A stretch of 13,349 nucleotides of DNA, from NCBI GenBank assembly GCA_036005325.1, contig DASYQR010000001.1:1-13349 (forward strand), in the 5' to 3' direction. Position numbers and translations under genes: made by a program. The notes under the pieces were generated by a model. It was not told where the DNA came from and made no database searches. It saw only the letters and a list, made by a program, of their open reading frames with translations. This DNA comes from SCTG01 sp036005325 (GTDB lineage Bacteria > Nitrospirota > Nitrospiria > Nitrospirales > NS-4). This document shows, piece after piece, positions 1-5,727 of this stretch. The first letter of the stretch is position 1; every line of letters begins with the position of its first letter.

Positions 1-933
1 GCCGAGGCCATCACCCAACAGCTGGTGATTGTGGCTGCGCTCCTAGGGCTGGGACTGGCTGGTCTGGCCAGCTATAGCATTCTGTATCCATTGAGCAAGG
101 TGCAGGCCTACATCCGCCAGATCGGCCAGGGAAAATTCGGCGCGTCCGTAGACGTTGTGGCGCCGAGCGATCTGCGCGAGTTGGTCAATACCGTGAACTG
201 GATGGGGAAGAAGCTCCAAGAGCTGGACGATATGAAGACCGAGTTCTTGGCACACATCTCACACGAGCTACGGACTCCGCTCGCTTCTATTCGAGAGGGC
301 ACGCGGCTCCTGCTGGACCAGATTCCCGGGCCTTTGACCAAAGAACAGCGCGAGACTTTGGGGATCATGACAAAAAGTAGTGAGCGTCTGATCCACATGA
401 TCTCCACCCTCCTGGACCTCTCGAAGATGGAGGCTGGAATGATGGAATACCGGATCGTGCTCACCGACCTGGCACATCTCGCCGAGACCTCAGTGAACAA
501 AGTCCGGTTTTTGGCTGAAGGAAAGCGGATTCAGATCCTGATTGACGCCCCGGGGAAACGGTTGTGGGTGCCGGCAGACGGGCTCCGAATCGAACAGGTC
601 TTGGATAATTTGCTTTCCAACGCCCTCAAGTTCAGCCCGGAAGGAGGAACGGTGAACCTTCAAATGGTAGCGGACCTCACGGCAGGAGTCATGCGCGTGT
701 CGGTATCGGATACGGGACCGGGCATTTCGCCGGAAGATCTCTCACACATCTTCGAACGGTTCTATCAGGGACGTATGCAGGCGCGAACCACCGTGATCGG
801 AACTGGACTGGGCCTGGCCCTGGCCAAGAATATCGTCGAAGCGCACGGCGGGCGGATCTGGGCACACAGCGAATTGGGCAAAGGGACCACCATCCATTTT
901 ACCCTTCCGACAAAAGAGGGACGGCCGGCATGA
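1..933 (+). CDS. glrK: GlrK/QseE-like sensor histidine kinase (5' end outside window)
   Basis: Inner-membrane sensor kinase that autophosphorylates on histidine and passes the phosphate to the response regulator encoded two genes downstream. The frame is open from base 1, so the periplasmic sensor part lies outside the window. Visible in order are the end of a hydrophobic membrane helix (about 22-90), a HAMP linker (about 90-235), an H-box HISHELRTPLASIREGTRLL with the phosphoacceptor His codon at 262-264, an N-box DNLLSNALKF (about 604-633), a G1 box SDTGPGIS, an F-box FERFYQG and a G2 box GTGLGLALAK. All catalytic boxes are intact. The H-box closely resembles that of enterobacterial GlrK (QseE), and the following gene order agrees. 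The stop overlaps the next start (ATGA), which implies translational coupling. Kinase identity is secure; the GlrK assignment rests on motif memory plus gene order. Confidence 0.9.
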   Translation, partial: AEAITQQLVIVAALLGLGLAGLASYSILYPLSKVQAYIRQIGQGKFGASVDVVAPSDLRELVNTVNWMGKKLQELDDMKTEFLAHISHELRTPLASIREGTRLLLDQIPGPLTKEQRETLGIMTKSSERLIHMISTLLDLSKMEAGMMEYRIVLTDLAHLAETSVNKVRFLAEGKRIQILIDAPGKRLWVPADGLRIEQVLDNLLSNALKFSPEGGTVNLQMVADLTAGVMRVSVSDTGPGISPEDLSHIFERFYQGRMQARTTVIGTGLGLALAKNIVEAHGGRIWAHSELGKGTTIHFTLPTKEGRPA

Positions 934-1484
934 AGCGGGCCCGACGAAATGCGGGCGCACTCCTCGTGGTCGTAGTGGCCGGTCTGGAAGCCTGCTCGTC
1001 CCTAAACAGTACCTCCTTGCCCTCATCGCCGTTCTTTGCTCCAGAGCAGCGCGAAGCCGCACGCTATCAGGCCCTCGCTCGGGAGCAGGATTCCCTGCTC
1101 GCCACGTGCGCCGAAAGCCATACGTGTGATCGTACCCACTTCACGCGCGCGTTGGTGGCTCTCTACGAAAACCAAGCCGTGGCGGCCAAGCACTTCCAGG
1201 ATGTCATGGACATTGCCCCGAAGAGTCGCCTCGCCGCTTCAAGCCAGTTTTGGCTCCATCTTTTGCAGAATCCTCCCACTTTCATCGGACGGGCGAGTCC
1301 GTTCGCCGAGGCCACGGAACGGCTGGTCCGTGACTTGCTCGAGTTGGAGACTTCGTCGGCCCTGGTACTCCAACGGGAGGTGAAGGCACGGGACAAGCTG
1401 ATGGAGGATTTGACGAAACAGCTCGATGCCCTGAAACGGATTGATCAGGAAATGAAAGAGAAGAGCCGGCCCACGCGGCCTTAG
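930..1484 (+). CDS. QseG-like lipoprotein between kinase and regulator genes
   Basis: Predicted lipoprotein of 184 residues. It has a basic N-terminus, a hydrophobic stretch (about residues 10-19) and a lipobox LEAC with the lipidated Cys at 22; Glu at -2 is unusual for a lipobox. Residues about 65-105 look like one helical TPR-type hairpin (ALVALYENQAVAAKHF), and residues about 140-178 form a charged helix likely to be a coiled coil. It overlaps the kinase gene by 4 bases and is followed 50 bases later by the regulator gene. In enterobacteria this slot holds QseG (YfhG), an outer-membrane lipoprotein reported to affect activity of the partner kinase. Orthology is inferred from position, length and lipoprotein nature, not from strong sequence identity. 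Confidence 0.8.
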   Translation: MKRARRNAGALLVVVVAGLEACSSLNSTSLPSSPFFAPEQREAARYQALAREQDSLLATCAESHTCDRTHFTRALVALYENQAVAAKHFQDVMDIAPKSRLAASSQFWLHLLQNPPTFIGRASPFAEATERLVRDLLELETSSALVLQREVKARDKLMEDLTKQLDALKRIDQEMKEKSRPTRP

Positions 1485-1523
1485 GCAAAAATGCTGTCCC
1501 TGACCGGCACGAACAATCAACCC

Positions 1524-1528
1524 TGAGG
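1524..1528 (+). promoter_or_regulatory. Ribosome binding site that decides the glrR start
   Basis: TGAGG lies directly against an ATG at 1529, too close to serve it, but its GAGG is 6 bases from the in-frame ATG at 1535. The second ATG is therefore the likelier start. Confidence 0.6.
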
Positions 1529-1534
1529 ATGCCA

Positions 1535-2932
1535 ATGACGACACAAGAACGTATTCTCGTGGTGGACGATGATCAGGGCTTGCTCCAACTGCTCAAGATG
1601 CGGCTGGGCGCCATGGGATTCGCCGTGACCACCTGTGACAACGGCGAGGAGGCGATTGTCCTCGCTCGCCAAGAAATGTTCGACCTTGCCATCACCGATC
1701 TGCACCTTCCGGACCGGGACGGATTGGCGGTCATGGAAGAACTGCTGCTCATCCATCCTGCACTCCCGATCCTGATCCTCACCGCGCACGGCAGCATTCC
1801 GAATGCCGTCGAGGCGATGCAGAAAGGCGCCTATGGATATCTGACAAAACCCTTCGACGATAAGGAAATCAAAGTCTGCATCGAAAAAGCCTTGGCGCAA
1901 CAACGGATGGGTCGCGAAATCCAGCGCCTCAAGTCACTCGTGCAGGAACTCTATGGCCTGGATAATGTGGTGGCCCGCAGCGCCCAGATGCAGGCCCTGT
2001 TGCAGCAGGTCGCGCAAGTGGCCAACACGGACGCCACCGTCTGCTTATCCGGCGAGACAGGCACCGGTAAGGAGGTGATCGCCCGCGTCCTCCATTGCAA
2101 CAGCCAGAGAGCCCGGGGACCCTTCATCGCCGTCAACTGCGGCGCCATTCCCGAATCGCTTTTTGAGAGCGAACTCTTCGGCCATGTCAAAGGAGCGTTC
2201 ACCAGCGCGCATGAATCAAAACGCGGCTTCTTCCAGAGCGCGAACGGCGGCACGCTCTTTTTCGATGAGATCGGGGAGATGCCGTTGCCCCTTCAGGTCA
2301 AACTGTTGCGCGCCCTGGAGGAGCGGGAAGTGCACGCAGTGGGGGCCGATCGTCCGACCAAAATCGATGTCCGCATCATTGCCGCAACGAACAAGGACCT
2401 GGAACAGCTGGTCAAGGCCGGCACGTTCCGGGAAGATCTCTACTATCGGATTCAGGTCGTCGCCCTGAATATCCCACCACTTCGCGAAAGACGGGACGAC
2501 ATCCCCCCGCTAGCCCAGCATTTCCTGAAAGCAAGCGTCAAACGGATGAACAAAGCGGTCCGGGGTTTTCTGCCGGACGCCATGCAGAAGCTGATGCTGC
2601 ATTCCTGGCCCGGCAACGTCCGCGAGCTCGAGAACGTCATTGAAAACGCGGTCATCATGTCCCCTCAGGACATGATTACGGCCGACCTGCTCCCCACCAT
2701 CAGCCAGTCCGTGGACAACCAAGTGAAGCCGCTGACCGAGGCGAGGGAGGAATTTGAACGACGTTACTTGAAGGAAGCCTTACAACTGACGGGAGGCAAC
2801 ATCTCGCGCGCCGCCCAGATCGCGGGTCGCTACCGCGCAGACTTCTATAAGCTGCTCAAGAAATACGGCCTGCATCCCGCCGACACTACTGAGACGGCAG
2901 GCACAGACTCGCAAGAAGACCAGCACTCTTAG
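1535..2932 (+). CDS. glrR: GlrR-like sigma-54-dependent response regulator
   Basis: Receiver / AAA+ / Fis-type HTH transcription activator (465 residues from the preferred ATG). Receiver: acidic pocket VVDDD, phosphoacceptor Asp55, Thr83 and Lys105. AAA+ domain: Walker A GETGTGKE (173-180), sigma-54-contact loop GAFTSA (220-225), Walker B LFFDE (about 241-245) and the arginine segment REDLYYR (about 299-305). The C-terminal HTH NISRAAQIAGRYRADFYKLL resembles E. coli GlrR. Family role: when phosphorylated it forms a ring that remodels sigma-54 RNA polymerase at -24/-12 promoters. The striking oddity is Ser (AGC, 2204-2206) replacing the second Gly of the otherwise highly conserved GAFTGA. An alternative start at 1529 adds two residues. 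Its stop overlaps the convergent pilZ stop. Probably cotranscribed with the kinase and lipoprotein genes. Confidence 0.93.
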   Translation: MTTQERILVVDDDQGLLQLLKMRLGAMGFAVTTCDNGEEAIVLARQEMFDLAITDLHLPDRDGLAVMEELLLIHPALPILILTAHGSIPNAVEAMQKGAYGYLTKPFDDKEIKVCIEKALAQQRMGREIQRLKSLVQELYGLDNVVARSAQMQALLQQVAQVANTDATVCLSGETGTGKEVIARVLHCNSQRARGPFIAVNCGAIPESLFESELFGHVKGAFTSAHESKRGFFQSANGGTLFFDEIGEMPLPLQVKLLRALEEREVHAVGADRPTKIDVRIIAATNKDLEQLVKAGTFREDLYYRIQVVALNIPPLRERRDDIPPLAQHFLKASVKRMNKAVRGFLPDAMQKLMLHSWPGNVRELENVIENAVIMSPQDMITADLLPTISQSVDNQVKPLTEAREEFERRYLKEALQLTGGNISRAAQIAGRYRADFYKLLKKYGLHPADTTETAGTDSQEDQHS

Positions 2933-3321
2933 CGTCCAGCTTCTTTACTCGTGAGGTGCGCCGCCAGATACGGCGCTTTCTGCAGGGTCGGCGAAGCGGT
3001 AGTGAGCGGTGCGACGAACTCCAGGCCGGTGTTATTGCCAGTCTGCCAGACGACTCGCGCTGCCAGAATCTCGATCAGTTCCTTCCCGTCGTCGCAGCGA
3101 AAGCGGAAACTGACGGTGACTTTCTGGCCGGGTTTCAGAGGCTGCCCGAGAGTGAGTGCGACGCCGGTCCGGCTGACATTGTTCAGGCTGCCCCAATAAA
3201 TACTAGTCATGCCGGCCATCAGGATATCGACGCGCGTCAGCAAGTGGAATCGCGGCGTGCTCCGCCGCTCGTCGACCATCGCACCTGCGATCGCCCCTAG
3301 GTCTTTGGATTCTGGCTCCAT
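2929..3321 (-). CDS. PilZ-domain protein (c-di-GMP binding type)
   Basis: Single-domain PilZ protein of 130 residues, probably cytoplasmic. Both c-di-GMP-binding signatures are present: RxxxR at Arg20-Arg24 (RRSTPRF) and (D/N)xSxxG at 48-53 (NVSRTG). A beta-rich body follows (KVTVSFRFRCDD, ARVVWQTGNNTGLEFV). Such proteins couple the second messenger to motility, polysaccharide synthesis or transcription; nothing here fixes the output. The ATG at 3321 has only a modest GGGAAG upstream. Its stop overlaps the glrR stop by 4 bases (2929-2932). The same-strand small gene upstream ends in a terminator only 26 bases from this ATG, leaving little space for a separate promoter. Expression may depend on read-through or on a promoter inside the small gene. 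Confidence 0.9.
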   Translation of the reverse strand: MEPESKDLGAIAGAMVDERRSTPRFHLLTRVDILMAGMTSIYWGSLNNVSRTGVALTLGQPLKPGQKVTVSFRFRCDDGKELIEILAARVVWQTGNNTGLEFVAPLTTASPTLQKAPYLAAHLTSKEAGR

Positions 3322-3347
3322 GTTCTTGTCTTCCCGAGTTCCCTGCT

Positions 3348-3391
3348 AAAAAAACACGCGGCTCATTCGAGCAATGATTATTGAGTCCGCG
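3348..3391 (-). terminator. Intrinsic terminator after the small membrane-protein gene
   Basis: On the - strand CGCGGACTCA pairs with TGAGCCGCG (9 pairs with one bulged A, 16-base loop) and is followed by TG and seven T (3354-3348). The 5' arm overlaps the last codons of the 53-residue gene. A smaller alternative stem, GCTC-GAAT-GAGC, sits inside the loop region. Confidence 0.6.
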
Positions 3392-3539
3392 AGGAAACCT
3401 TGAGCCGTCTGCCCGTGAAGTCAAGGAAACGGGCCGGCGTTCTGAACCCCCGGTACCGTGCCCGCTCCCGTCCGCCGATCACGCGCATCACAAGCCCGAC
3501 AAGAATGAAGAGAACCAGAAAACCTCCTACTGTTTCCAT
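3378..3539 (-). CDS. 53-residue single-pass membrane protein, unknown function
   Basis: Not a family I recognise. The ATG (3537-3539) is 8 bases after AAGGGG (3553-3548), and the frame runs 53 codons to TAA at 3378-3380. Residues 5-22 (GGFLVLFILVGLVMRVIG) form a clear hydrophobic helix. The rest is very basic, with Arg at 24, 26, 28 and 30 and more Arg/Lys to the end, so the tail should lie in the cytoplasm (N-out). It is flanked by a sigma-54-like promoter and leader hairpin upstream and an intrinsic terminator downstream, so it has all the parts of its own transcription unit. Alternatively the transcript may work mainly as an RNA. Support is a good ribosome binding site, a transmembrane pattern and the flanking signals; no homology claim is made. 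Confidence 0.6.
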   Translation of the reverse strand: METVGGFLVLFILVGLVMRVIGGRERARYRGFRTPARFLDFTGRRLKVSSRTQ

Positions 3540-3555
3540 ATAATTAACCCCTTAC

Positions 3556-3593
3556 CGGACCTCCGCGAATAGCCGGAAAAGGCGAGAGGTCCG
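3556..3593 (-). promoter_or_regulatory. 5'-leader hairpin of the small gene
   Basis: On the - strand the arms CGGACCTC-T-CGC and GCG-GAGGTCCG pair over 11 bases with one bulged T, around a loop of about 15 bases. A GGAGG is locked in the 3' arm, while the probable working site AAGGGG lies just beyond the stem. The hairpin would begin about 11 bases after the predicted transcript start. It could stabilise the RNA, tune translation or be a structural RNA element; its function is not visible. Confidence 0.5.
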
Positions 3594-3614
3594 TCAATCT
3601 ACATAAGCCATACA

Positions 3615-3630
3615 AGCAAGCAGGATGCCA
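3615..3630 (-). promoter_or_regulatory. Sigma-54 (-24/-12) promoter
   Basis: The - strand reads TGGCATCCTGCTTGCT against the family consensus TGGCAC-N5-TTGCA/T. The invariant GG and GC are spaced by exactly 10 bases. The main mismatch is T for C at the sixth base. The predicted start is near 3604, about 65 bases before the 53-residue gene. Confidence 0.6.
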
Positions 3631-3708
3631 CACAGAATCTGTCCATGTTTCGACCAGGAACGGCTGAGCTGGCAAGCCACCGGCCCTGCGAAGGGCGCGG
3701 AAAATTGT

Positions 3709-3744
3709 TCGAAAATGTAAGGGCCCTATCGAAAAATGTAAGGG
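3709..3744. repeat. Two direct repeats, possible activator sites
   Basis: TCGAAAATGTAAGGG (3709-3723) and TCGAAAAATGTAAGGG (3729-3744) differ by one A. Their GTAAGGG parts are 21 bases apart, about two helical turns. They lie about 105-140 bases upstream of the predicted sigma-54 start, a usual place for activator binding sites. The repeats lack clear dyad symmetry, so they could instead be a remnant of an insertion-element end. Confidence 0.55.
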
Positions 3745-3781
3745 TACGAGGCTTGGAAGAAGTCGCTGGAGAGGACGCTTC

Positions 3782-4711
3782 TTAGGGTTTCGCGCTGAGC
3801 AAATCCAGCTCCGCTTGGTAAGCCACCGCGACGGTCTCCTGACCAACAGCTTTTGTGAGACGGATCAGCCGCTTCACCACCTCGATCGCCTTCGGACGGA
3901 GATTGAGCGCGAGGTAGCCACGGTACGCACGGTCGTAGTACCCCAGCGCTTCCTCAAAGCGTTTCTCCGCCTCGGAAATGCGGCCCAAGTTGACGAGGTC
4001 GGCTTCGATCGACGGGCGATTCTCCGTTTCCTTGTCAAGGACGAGCGCCTGTTCGTAGTAGTTTCGGGCCTCGGCCCGTCGGTCCCGCTTTTCCGAGAGC
4101 GCGCCCAGATTGCTGAAGTTGCTGGCCATGGATTGTCGCTCGGCGAGATCGGTGTTGATCGACAACGCCTGCCGGAAACTCTTTTCCGCTTTGTCCAGCT
4201 CGCCCTGCGCCTGCTGGAGCAGGCCCATGTTGTTGAGGACAACGGCCTCGCCGCGGCGATCCTTGATCTGACGGGAGACGATAAGAGCTTGAGAGTAGTG
4301 GCTAAGCGCCGCCGGATGATCCCCCATGAGATGCGCCACCTGCGCGCGATAACTGAGGCAGTCGGGGCCAAGCGAGTGATCGCCCCATTCCAGCGCAATG
4401 GCGTGCGCCCGGCAATAGAACTCCGTCGCTTTGGTATTGTCCCCCTTGAGCGCGGCGACCGTACCCAGGTCCTTGAGCGCGCCGGCGAGGCCGGGTCGAT
4501 CGTCCAGGCTTTCAGCCAGGCGTCGCGCGTCTTCAAATGTCAGACCGGCCCGTTCGACGTCCCCACGAATCAGGGTCTGGCGTCCTTTCTCCCGAAGGTC
4601 TTGCACTTGTGGGGTGTTGGCCTGCCGTTGCCGCTCAGGGGCAGCGGCCCCCCCGAAGCAGCCACTTGTTATCAACGCGAAGATCAGTATGAGCGGACCG
4701 GCTTTTCTCAT
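3782..4711 (-). CDS. TPR-repeat lipoprotein, last gene of the Mla-type operon
   Basis: 309-residue predicted lipoprotein. The N-terminus MRKAGPLILIFALITSGC ends at lipidated Cys18 (lipobox TSGC; Thr at -3 is tolerated but not ideal). The remainder is a row of about six TPR-like helical hairpins spaced about 40 residues apart from residue 36 to about 306, seen clearly in LNNMGLLQQAQGELDKAEKSF and SNLGALSEKRDRRAEARNYY. TPR arrays bind other proteins. Its ATG overlaps the stop of the mlaD-like gene (ATGA, 4708-4711), so it is translationally coupled to the lipid-transport genes. MCE operons often end in an auxiliary lipoprotein such as PqiC or MlaA-type partners. A TPR lipoprotein in that slot suggests an envelope-bridging or assembly role here, which is an inference. 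Confidence 0.88.
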   Translation of the reverse strand: MRKAGPLILIFALITSGCFGGAAAPERQRQANTPQVQDLREKGRQTLIRGDVERAGLTFEDARRLAESLDDRPGLAGALKDLGTVAALKGDNTKATEFYCRAHAIALEWGDHSLGPDCLSYRAQVAHLMGDHPAALSHYSQALIVSRQIKDRRGEAVVLNNMGLLQQAQGELDKAEKSFRQALSINTDLAERQSMASNFSNLGALSEKRDRRAEARNYYEQALVLDKETENRPSIEADLVNLGRISEAEKRFEEALGYYDRAYRGYLALNLRPKAIEVVKRLIRLTKAVGQETVAVAYQAELDLLSAKP

Positions 4712-5709
4712 TCTTTGATCACCTCATCGGCGCGCAAACTCCTGGGAGCCACCACGGTCTCCTCCTCCATCCGCGCGGCGCGCCCCCTGGCCGCGAACGT
4801 GGAGATCGGGAAAGTCTTCTTCGCCCCAGTCACAATCTCGCTGACATCGTCCAGGGTCCCCTGCGCAGACCGGACCATCGGCGGCACGTCGTGATGGATG
4901 ACGCCCCGGAGATCATCCGTGATCGCCTTCACGTTGTCCACGGATCCCTGGACCGAGTCCACGACCTTCGGTAGCTTGGCCGTCGCGGTTTTCATGTCCC
5001 CAACGGCATCATGAGCACGCTCCACGCTCCCCCGCATGCTGGCCGTAATGGCCGGGAGCTCCTCGGAGGCGCTCCGCGCGGCCTCGCGAATCGTCGCCGT
5101 GGTTTCCTGCACATTCTCCAGGACGGCGGGAAGCTTGGTCGCAGCAGTCTTCACATGTCCGAGCGTTTCGTTGCCTGTTTGGACCGCTGTGTGCACGCCC
5201 TCCGTAATCTCCTCCACCCGGACAAGCGTCATCTTCACCTTCTCGACTAGCGGCTTGATCTCGTGCATCAGTTCCGCGACGTTGAACGGCTCTTCCGCTT
5301 CGATGTAGCCGCCATCTTCGATGACCGGCTTGTCCCTGTTGCCTACCATAATCTCAATATGGCGCTCTCCAAAGATTCCGAGCGGACTGCCGACCTTGGC
5401 GATGGAGTTCTGTCGGATCTTGTCTTTGTACTTCGTTAAAATCTCCATCGTGATTCGGGCGTCATTCTGCTCGGTGAACTCGACCTTGCTCACCTTGCCG
5501 ATCTGGATTCCCAGCAAGACTACATGCTTGCCGGGCTTCAAGTCATAGCCTTCGCTGAAGACTGTGGTCACCTTATAGCTCTCTGCGAACAGGTTTTCGC
5601 GTTTGGCGACAAACAGTAGGACTGCCACGAGGATGATCGCCGGAACAAGCACGAACCATCCGACGATTTGGTGAAGGCGGGTCTGCGAAATGCGATGGGA
5701 GTACTGCAT
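4708..5709 (-). CDS. mlaD: MlaD-type MCE-domain protein with long helical tail
   Basis: Periplasmic, inner-membrane-anchored lipid carrier component (333 residues). One membrane helix at about 16-35 (VGWFVLVPAIILVAVLLFVA) is followed by an MCE domain at about 45-138, with SEGYDLKPGKHVVLLGIQIG and GSPLGIFGERHIEI typical of the family. A long helical tail (about 145-295) resembles the tunnel-forming helices of larger MCE proteins. The tail holds two related segments, HVKTAATKLPAVLENVQ (about 185-201) and DMKTATAKLPKVVDSVQ (about 238-254). The ATG at 5709 was chosen because GAGAGGT (5722-5716) lies 6 bases ahead; a TTG at 5724 would place that site inside the gene. It follows the ATPase gene by 18 bases and overlaps the TPR lipoprotein gene. 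Confidence 0.92.
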   Translation of the reverse strand: MQYSHRISQTRLHQIVGWFVLVPAIILVAVLLFVAKRENLFAESYKVTTVFSEGYDLKPGKHVVLLGIQIGKVSKVEFTEQNDARITMEILTKYKDKIRQNSIAKVGSPLGIFGERHIEIMVGNRDKPVIEDGGYIEAEEPFNVAELMHEIKPLVEKVKMTLVRVEEITEGVHTAVQTGNETLGHVKTAATKLPAVLENVQETTATIREAARSASEELPAITASMRGSVERAHDAVGDMKTATAKLPKVVDSVQGSVDNVKAITDDLRGVIHHDVPPMVRSAQGTLDDVSEIVTGAKKTFPISTFAARGRAARMEEETVVAPRSLRADEVIKE

Positions 5710-5715
5710 GGTTGC

Positions 5716-5722
5716 ACCTCTC
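5716..5722 (-). promoter_or_regulatory. Ribosome binding site fixing the mlaD start
   Basis: GAGAGGT on the - strand, 6 bases before the ATG at 5709. It overlaps the alternative TTG start at 5724, which makes the TTG unlikely. Confidence 0.65.
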
Positions 5723-5727
5723 AAGTT

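Larger units (their letters stand above)
3540..3781. other. Intergenic regulatory region
   Basis: 242 bases without a convincing gene between the TPR lipoprotein gene and the 53-residue gene. From right to left it holds two direct repeats (3709-3744), a small GCCCT/AGGGC hairpin (3683-3696), a sigma-54-like promoter (3615-3630), a leader hairpin (3556-3593) and the ribosome binding site (3548-3553). All are best read on the - strand. Confidence 0.6.

Noticed and set aside
3381..3572. + strand open frame of 63 residues in the intergenic region
   Set aside because: Polar, low-complexity product without a ribosome binding site; the - strand frame at 3378-3539 has a good site and a membrane helix.
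3683..3696. GCCCT-GCGA-AGGGC hairpin
   Set aside because: Only five pairs with no T run; common by chance in GC-rich DNA.
3631..3781. TGTC-N10-GACA GlrR sites as reported in E. coli
   Set aside because: Looked for upstream of the sigma-54-like promoter and not found.
3757..3783. Hairpin just after the TPR lipoprotein stop (AAGAAGCG/CGACTTCTT)
   Set aside because: Eight weak pairs and no T run after it, so not a convincing terminator.
3815..4894. Long + strand open frame (359 residues)
   Set aside because: Lies antisense to the TPR lipoprotein and MlaD genes in GC-rich DNA; its composition shows no domain and the - strand genes have clear motifs and overlaps.
5710..5724. TTG start for MlaD at 5724
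   Set aside because: Would put the only good ribosome binding site inside the gene; the ATG at 5709 fits it.
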